In this document: piece by piece, positions 58,976-64,000 of the stretch
How positions within the stretch are numbered: the first letter of the stretch is position 1
Layout of the letters: every line of letters begins with the position of its first letter
NCBI GenBank assembly: GCA_947444055.1
Contig: CANEYR010000006.1
Coordinates: forward strand, 1-64,000
Origin: Planctomycetota bacterium
GTDB taxonomy: Bacteria; Planctomycetota; UBA1135; UBA2386
Direction: 5' to 3'
DNA: 64,000 nt
Made by a program: the position numbers and the translations under genes
The notes under the pieces: generated by a model
Told to the model about the DNA's origin: nothing
What the model saw: only the letters and a program-made list of their open reading frames with translations
The model's database searches: none

Positions 58976-59419
58976 TTACTTCGGCCGGTTGCGGGCCAGC
59001 TCGTAGCGGTAGCGCTCGAGGATCACGAGGGCGGCAACGCTGTCGGCGAGATCCTTGCGGCGCTTGGCTTTCAGGCCACCTTCCTTGAGGCGGGCGTGCG
59101 CCTCGTCGGTCGAGTTGCTCTCGTCGATGGCGACGACGGGGCAGGGCAAGGCCGCTTGCAAGCGGTCGCGGAAGGCGGCGGTGCGCTGCGCGCGCGGACC
59201 GATCGTGCCGTCTTGAGCGAGCGGCATGCCGAGCACCACGGTCTGCACGTCCCGTTCGGCAACGAGGGCTTTGATGGCGGCCACGACCACGGCGTCGTCG
59301 CGGGCGTCGATGCGACCAAGTGGCACCGCGATGGTGCCAGTCCAGTCGGTCGCGGCGAGCCCCGTTCGCGCATCGCCGAAGTCGACGGCGAGAATGCGTC
59401 GCGGCGGCGTGGCGGTCAC
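58976..59419 (-). CDS. ruvX: Putative pre-16S rRNA nuclease YqgF / Holliday junction resolvase-like
   Basis: A 147-residue YqgF/RuvX protein, now generally considered to process the 5' end of 16S rRNA, with Holliday junction resolvase fold. Acidic catalytic residues lie in ILAVDFGDARTGLA near the start, a QTVVLGMPLAQDG central motif is present, and PVVAIDESNSTDEAHARL follows; the last Asp is in KRRKDLADSVAALVIL. Length is normal. The GTG start at 59419 overlaps the stop of the upstream guanylyltransferase gene (GTGA); a longer frame to 59494 has no conserved sequence. It converges on rnpB with essentially no spacer. Confidence 0.93.
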   Translation of the reverse strand: MTATPPRRILAVDFGDARTGLAATDWTGTIAVPLGRIDARDDAVVVAAIKALVAERDVQTVVLGMPLAQDGTIGPRAQRTAAFRDRLQAALPCPVVAIDESNSTDEAHARLKEGGLKAKRRKDLADSVAALVILERYRYELARNRPK

Positions 59420-60504
59420 AAGAGGTCGGTGCGGCCGGCGGCGCGCACGTGTTCGACCAGAGCCTTCAGGTCGTGCGCTTGGTCTTTCGTGCACACCAGC
59501 ACGGCATCGTCGACGGCGACGACGACCAAGTCACTGACGCCAAACAGCGCGACGGTGCGGGCGCCATCGACGTAGACGATGTTGCCGCGGCTGCGCAGAG
59601 CGAGGTGCGAACCGCCGTGGTTCGCCACCACGATGTTGCCTTCACCATCGGGTGCTGCGATCGCAGCGAGTGCCGGAAAGCTGCCAACGTCATCCCAGCG
59701 AATGGGCGCTTCGATGACGGCCACCGTGTCGGCCTTCTCCATCACCGCGTAGTCGATCGAGCGCGGCGGCGCTTGCAAAAAGGCGCGCGTGCAGGCAGCG
59801 CGTTCCTGCTTTTGTATGGCAGCGAGCATCGCCGTCGTGCTGGTTGCGAGCGCTGGTTCGGTGGCCGCCATCGCGCGCCGGATCGCTTCGACGCGCCAGA
59901 CGAAGATGCCGCTGTTCCACAGGAAGTTGCCCTGCGCGACGAACTGCTTGGCGGTCTCCAGGTTGGGCTTCTCGCAAAACTTGGTCGCCACAAACGCGGG
60001 CAGCTTGGTGCCTGCCAAAGCCGAGCCGCATTGCAGGTAGCCGTAGCCGGTTGCTGGATAGGTCGGGCGAATGCCGAACGTCACCAACGTCTTCTGGTCG
60101 CTCGCCAACTCGACGCCTGCGCGCAGCATGCTGTGGAAGGCGTCGAGCGGTTCGATGGCGTGATCGGCGGGCAGCACGATCATGGTGGCCGTGGGGTCGA
60201 CCGCCGCGATGGTCGCCGTCGCCAGTGCGACGCACGGCGCGGTGTCGCGGGGCTCCGGTTCGATGATCAAGCGATCGCGCGGCAAGTTCGGCAACAGCCT
60301 GGTCAGGGCCTTCGCCTGCTTCTTGTTGGTCGCAACCCAGACGTTGTCGTCGGCGCAGAGGCCGCGCAGGCGATCGAGGGTCGCTTCGATCAGCGGTTTG
60401 CCGTTCACCAGCGGCAAGAACTGCTTTGGCCGTGCGCTGCGGCTGGCTGGCCAGAAACGCGTGCCCGAGCCACCGGCCATGATGACGGCGTGCAGGGATG
60501 ACAT
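59416..60504 (-). CDS. manC: Mannose-1-phosphate guanylyltransferase
   Basis: A 362-residue nucleotidyltransferase making GDP-mannose from mannose-1-phosphate and GTP. The signature MAGGSGTRFWPASR begins at residue 9, PKQFLPL follows, then EPEPRDTAPCVALA, the metal-binding VLPADHAI, FCEKPNLETAKQFV, and GNFLWNSGIFVW. The isomerase domain of bifunctional ManC/AlgA proteins is missing, giving the short single-domain form. The product would feed glycan and LPS synthesis, in line with the glycosyltransferases elsewhere in the window. ATG 60504 is used; an ATG seven codons upstream and a longer frame are less likely. The ruvX gene overlaps its stop. Confidence 0.92.
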   Translation of the reverse strand: MSSLHAVIMAGGSGTRFWPASRSARPKQFLPLVNGKPLIEATLDRLRGLCADDNVWVATNKKQAKALTRLLPNLPRDRLIIEPEPRDTAPCVALATATIAAVDPTATMIVLPADHAIEPLDAFHSMLRAGVELASDQKTLVTFGIRPTYPATGYGYLQCGSALAGTKLPAFVATKFCEKPNLETAKQFVAQGNFLWNSGIFVWRVEAIRRAMAATEPALATSTTAMLAAIQKQERAACTRAFLQAPPRSIDYAVMEKADTVAVIEAPIRWDDVGSFPALAAIAAPDGEGNIVVANHGGSHLALRSRGNIVYVDGARTVALFGVSDLVVVAVDDAVLVCTKDQAHDLKALVEHVRAAGRTDLL

Positions 60505-60568
60505 GCGGCAGAGTGTCGTCATCTCGGCAGCGGCGTCAACGCTGGCGCCGGGCGATGCGCGCCAGCGC

Positions 60569-63500
60569 TCAAAAATCAGGCGCGGTCGGCCGCGGCGTCG
60601 CCGGCGGCATCGGCACCACGACGCGGCGTCGCGGCGCGGACTCGGTGACCCAGCGCTTTTCGGCACGCAGATCGCTCAGGTAACCGTGCAGATGGAACGT
60701 CACGATGTTCTGCGCGAGGTAGCTGAGGAGCGGCATCACGAACGGATCCGCCGACGCGCCGAGCAAGTTGCCGAGGGTCATCTCGACATCGAGGTAGCCA
60801 TCGAAGCCAAGTCGACCCTGGCCGCGCGCGGCCAAGATGTTCGACTTGACGTTGAAGGTCGTGAACTCGACGTTGCGGTCGGCGACTTGCCAAGTGAGGT
60901 CGAGGCCGTCGAAGCTCGGCCGATTCGCGGGTGGCAGTTGCGCGTAGATGGCCGTGAACAGCGGCACTTCCCCAAGGTTGGCGCGTTCGATCTTGAGGTT
61001 GCCCTTGCCGACGGCGCCGAGCACGCTGCTGCCGTCGAGCCGGTCGAGGGTCAAGGCGCCGCTGGCCGCGCCGGAGTACGGCGGGTTCGTCCAGCCACTG
61101 CGATCCAGGAAGGTGAAGACGTCGACGTTCTGGAAGGTGATGTCGGCGCGCAGCTGTCCGTCGGGAGTCGGCCCGTCGGGAGTCGCCGCGCTTGGCAGCA
61201 CGTACTCGATGGCCGGCTTGTCGGTGCGGGCGCTGCGCAAGGCACCGCCATGCAGGCGAGCCGTCAGGGCCTCGATGGTGATGTGTTCGGCGTCCGCAAG
61301 GAAGGCGGCATCGATCGCTTCGAATGGCTGCCCGAACATGCGCAGCGACACCCCGCGCAAGGCTCCTCGCAATTGGCCGCCGGCGTCGGACACCGTGCTC
61401 GCCGCCAGATTGGCGACGCCGGTGATGCCATGCACGAGCATGCCGTCCGCGCCCTGGCCGAGCGTCATGTCGAGGTCGTAGAGACGCAATTGGCCCTTCA
61501 GGGTCGTCTCAAAAGGACCGGTGCTGGTGGCGCTGGGGATGGCGAATTGCAGTTGCAGGCTGTCGACGTCGGCGCGACCGAGCAACTGTCGCTGCAGCAC
61601 GGCCGTGCGCAGCGGCCCTGAGAACAGATTGGCGACGCCGTCGTCGATCGGCACGCCGTTGGCGTTGACGGTGAACGAGATCTCGGTGCGTTGGTCGGGC
61701 GCCGGTCGCGTGCGCACGCGGCCAGCCGAGCACTGCACCAGGGCGCCGCCCAGCGTGGCCCGCACGTCGTCGAAGCGCAGCTCGCCGTTGGCGACCTGCA
61801 ATTCGCCTGTCATGTGTTCGGCCGGACGCAGCAGGATGGGCGCGTCACAACGCACATCGAGCAAGTGCACAACGAGGCCCAGGGGCTCGGCGGTGCTGCC
61901 GGTGCGTTGGTGGCGACAAACCAGATCGACCCGGCCGGACGGGTCCAGCGAAGCCCAGGTGCCGGCGCCGAGAGCGCCGAGCTGTTCGAGGGTCGCGCCA
62001 AGTTGTTCGTCGAGCTCAAGGTCGCGCACCACGAACGCCAACTCTTCGCTGGCGGTCTTGCCGACGACCACATGGCCGAGCATCGCCAGCTTGGCGCGAC
62101 TGTCACCGCCGTGGTGCAATTCGCCGCGCAACGCATCGAAGTCGACGCGCGTGCCGTCGCCGAGTCCCTGCACGATCAGCTGTCCGTGCAACCCTACCGC
62201 GCGCCACGGGGCCGCTGGCAGACGCAGATCGACGCCGGCCAGATCCAGCCGCGCATCGTGGTAAAGCGGATCGGTGGGCAGTGGCCGCCACACCTTCACC
62301 TGCCCGCTGAAGCGACCACTGGCGGCACTCGCTTGCCACGCGCTGTCGAGGTCGGGTGCCAGCACCGCGACGGCCCGCCGTAGATCGTCGTCGAGCACGA
62401 TCGTCTCCAGCGTCACGGCGGCGACGAAGCCCTTGTCGTTGGGCGAGGCGGGGCCCAGCGGAATGAAGCCGCGCATCGCCAAGCGGCCGTCGCCGTGTTG
62501 GCCCGCGAGATCGAAGGTGACACCGTCGGTGCGCGCGCGCACGGCGCCGCGCAGTTGGTCGAGGCGGTAGGGAAAGCCAGCCCACTGCATCGACGACGCC
62601 GAGGGCCGCACATCGACCGCCCAACCGCCAGGCAACTCGCTCTCGGGGCGCAGTTGGATGTCGACTTCGGTTCGTCCGACTGGCGCAAACTTGTCGTAGA
62701 GCGCACCGTCGTCATCGAGCAGCGTCGCCAACGCCGCGCGCAGATCCGGTGAGAACGCCACGCCTTCGCCATGGATGTCGATCACCACGTCCTCGCCACT
62801 CGGCCGAGCGGTGAGCACGCGTCCTTGCACGTCGACGCTGCCGCCGCCCGCTGACGCCGCGATCGAGGCATGGATGTCCTCGAGCAGCAGCACGTCGTCG
62901 CGCAGGCGAATGCGGCCGCGAGTGTGTTCCATCGGCAGCGGGAAGGCGGCGCGGTTCTCGCTCTTGCCAAAGCCATGGAAGGCCACGGCGACCTCGCGCA
63001 AGGTGATGTCGAGTTCGGTGATGCCAAGGCGGCGATGCGGGTTGCGCAAGAACAGTTCGAGATCGGCGCGGCCGGCGGTCGGCTGCAGCGCTTGCACGAT
63101 GTTGCGGCCGATGTCGAACAGGTTGAGTGCCGTCAGCACGTCGGCATCGATGGCGAGATCGTGGCCAATGACCCTGACCTCGGCTTGCGATTCCTCCTGC
63201 AAGTGGGTCACGCGCGCCGTCGCGTCGAGCGTGCCGCGCGCGGTGGTCTGTTGCACTCGAATGGCGACACTGCCGCCGTCGGCGCTCGATCCTTGCACGC
63301 TGACGGTGGCCGCTGTGATCAAACTCGGCAGGCCTTCGCCTTCGACGCGCACGTCCGTCAGCTCGGCAGCGAGTTCGAAGCGCGGGGAACCGCCGGCCCC
63401 CGGCAGATGCACGGTGATCTGCAAGGAACGCACCGTGGCGCCAGGCGTGAGTGTCGTCGGCGCGATCCCGAGCAGTTCGGTGATGCGAGCGACTGTCGTC

Positions 63501-64000
63501 GCCGTGATCGGGACGGCCGCCGTCGACAGCACCAGCAAGCCCGCACCGCTCTCTGGATCGATGTCGCCAAGCACGGTGAACTTCGCTCCGAGTTCACGCA
63601 GCAAAGCGCTGCCGCGAACCTGCAATTGCGGCCGTTCTTGGTGAGGCAGCACGCCGATCGCCACGTCGACCCATTCGAGCGGAGCTTGGCCTTCGCGCAG
63701 CACAAGGCGCACGCGGCCACCGCGCAGCTCGATCGGCGGAATGTGCTTTGGGCCCGTCGGCGCGGCCGCGGTTTTCACCAACAGCGAGGCGAGATCCGGA
63801 AACGTCGGCCCCGCTTCGATGGCAAAGCCATCGACCGTGATGGCGTGTACGTCGACCCAAGAACTGCCATTGGCGATGGCGACATCGACGGCGACCTCGT
63901 CGAGGGTCAGCAGGGTGGCACCAGCGCGCGTTGGATCGGCGATGCGAACACCGCGCACCGACAGCCGCCCGCGCCCCAAGTCGAGGGCGGTCGACGCGAC
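60569..64000 (-). CDS. Large AsmA/TamB-like envelope protein (5' end beyond window)
   Basis: At least 1143 residues of a protein whose N-terminus is outside the window; the frame is open to the edge. The sequence is almost all beta-strand of the kind found in AsmA/TamB/DUF3971 proteins: LLTLDEVAVDVAIANGSSW near the visible start, then WPLPTDPLYHDARLDLAG-like stretches and, near the end, FDGYLDVEMTLGNLLGASAD. The C-terminus GLDLTWQVADRNVEFTTF and NILAARGQGRLGFDGY are the typical AsmA-C region. Such proteins bridge inner and outer membranes and are implicated in lipid transport. Tail residues are Pro/Arg-rich. It lies upstream of the guanylyltransferase on the same strand, 64 bp away. Confidence 0.82.
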   Translation of the reverse strand, partial: VASTALDLGRGRLSVRGVRIADPTRAGATLLTLDEVAVDVAIANGSSWVDVHAITVDGFAIEAGPTFPDLASLLVKTAAAPTGPKHIPPIELRGGRVRLVLREGQAPLEWVDVAIGVLPHQERPQLQVRGSALLRELGAKFTVLGDIDPESGAGLLVLSTAAVPITATTVARITELLGIAPTTLTPGATVRSLQITVHLPGAGGSPRFELAAELTDVRVEGEGLPSLITAATVSVQGSSADGGSVAIRVQQTTARGTLDATARVTHLQEESQAEVRVIGHDLAIDADVLTALNLFDIGRNIVQALQPTAGRADLELFLRNPHRRLGITELDITLREVAVAFHGFGKSENRAAFPLPMEHTRGRIRLRDDVLLLEDIHASIAASAGGGSVDVQGRVLTARPSGEDVVIDIHGEGVAFSPDLRAALATLLDDDGALYDKFAPVGRTEVDIQLRPESELPGGWAVDVRPSASSMQWAGFPYRLDQLRGAVRARTDGVTFDLAGQHGDGRLAMRGFIPLGPASPNDKGFVAAVTLETIVLDDDLRRAVAVLAPDLDSAWQASAASGRFSGQVKVWRPLPTDPLYHDARLDLAGVDLRLPAAPWRAVGLHGQLIVQGLGDGTRVDFDALRGELHHGGDSRAKLAMLGHVVVGKTASEELAFVVRDLELDEQLGATLEQLGALGAGTWASLDPSGRVDLVCRHQRTGSTAEPLGLVVHLLDVRCDAPILLRPAEHMTGELQVANGELRFDDVRATLGGALVQCSAGRVRTRPAPDQRTEISFTVNANGVPIDDGVANLFSGPLRTAVLQRQLLGRADVDSLQLQFAIPSATSTGPFETTLKGQLRLYDLDMTLGQGADGMLVHGITGVANLAASTVSDAGGQLRGALRGVSLRMFGQPFEAIDAAFLADAEHITIEALTARLHGGALRSARTDKPAIEYVLPSAATPDGPTPDGQLRADITFQNVDVFTFLDRSGWTNPPYSGAASGALTLDRLDGSSVLGAVGKGNLKIERANLGEVPLFTAIYAQLPPANRPSFDGLDLTWQVADRNVEFTTFNVKSNILAARGQGRLGFDGYLDVEMTLGNLLGASADPFVMPLLSYLAQNIVTFHLHGYLSDLRAEKRWVTESAPRRRVVVPMPPATPRPTAPDF

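Overview
The window is high-GC bacterial chromosome, very probably from a member of the Planctomycetota. The evidence is combined rather than from one marker: an ECF sigma factor coupled to a Ser/Thr kinase fused to WD40 repeats; a second kinase fused to Ig-like and formylglycine-generating-enzyme-like domains; secreted proteins sharing one C-terminal beta-rich module; a YdjY-like protein; a PEP-CTERM protein; and lipid A/LPS genes (LpxK, LpxL-like, two Kdo-kinase-like proteins, two GT9 enzymes). This is inferred from gene content; there is no 16S gene here. No phage, IS element, CRISPR array or integrase was seen.

Layout. 1-5.8 kb: a DUF151 nuclease diverges from an overlapping operon (asparaginase II, NAD(P)HX dehydratase, HEAT-like protein, YdjY-like protein). 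5.8-12 kb: a secreted protein, then the ECF sigma/WD40-kinase pair. 12.2-17 kb: a lipoprotein and a coiled-coil exported protein, then fabD-lpxK-lpxL and tRNA-Arg(TCT). 17.2-27.1 kb: secreted protein, subtilase lipoprotein with partner lipoprotein, Tsr3/DTW-like protein, GT9, Kdo kinase, an ECF sigma relic, an exported protein and an N-acyl-D-amino-acid deacylase-like amidohydrolase. 27.4-30.4 kb: gcvT, gcvH, lipoate ligase and a carboxymuconolactone-decarboxylase-like protein on one strand. 30.5-37.7 kb: a Ras-like GTPase island. 38.1-50.8 kb: an 18-residue Lys/Ala peptide with a strong terminator, metG, a PQQ-type sugar dehydrogenase, an acyl-CoA dehydrogenase, two glycosyltransferases, a repeat-propeller protein and a frameshifted PhyH gene. 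50.9-64 kb: kinase-FGE fusion, sugar kinase, arfB, glutamate dehydrogenase, second Kdo kinase, minimal PEP-CTERM protein, rnpB, ruvX, mannose-1-phosphate guanylyltransferase and a large AsmA/TamB-like protein running off the right edge.

The most interesting part is 31.3-37.7 kb. It encodes a DUF4388-TPR-membrane-PEGA-propeller protein, a TPR protein with a Roadblock-like tail, a Roadblock/LC7 protein, an MglA-like GTPase with a C-terminal membrane anchor, and an MglB-like Roadblock protein. The parts suggest a membrane-bound Ras-like GTPase circuit able to link the periplasm and the cytoplasm. Many genes overlap as ATGA, GTGA or TGATG, implying translational coupling. Several first genes carry a TANNNT hexamer only 6-7 nt before the start codon, suggesting leaderless or near-leaderless mRNAs.
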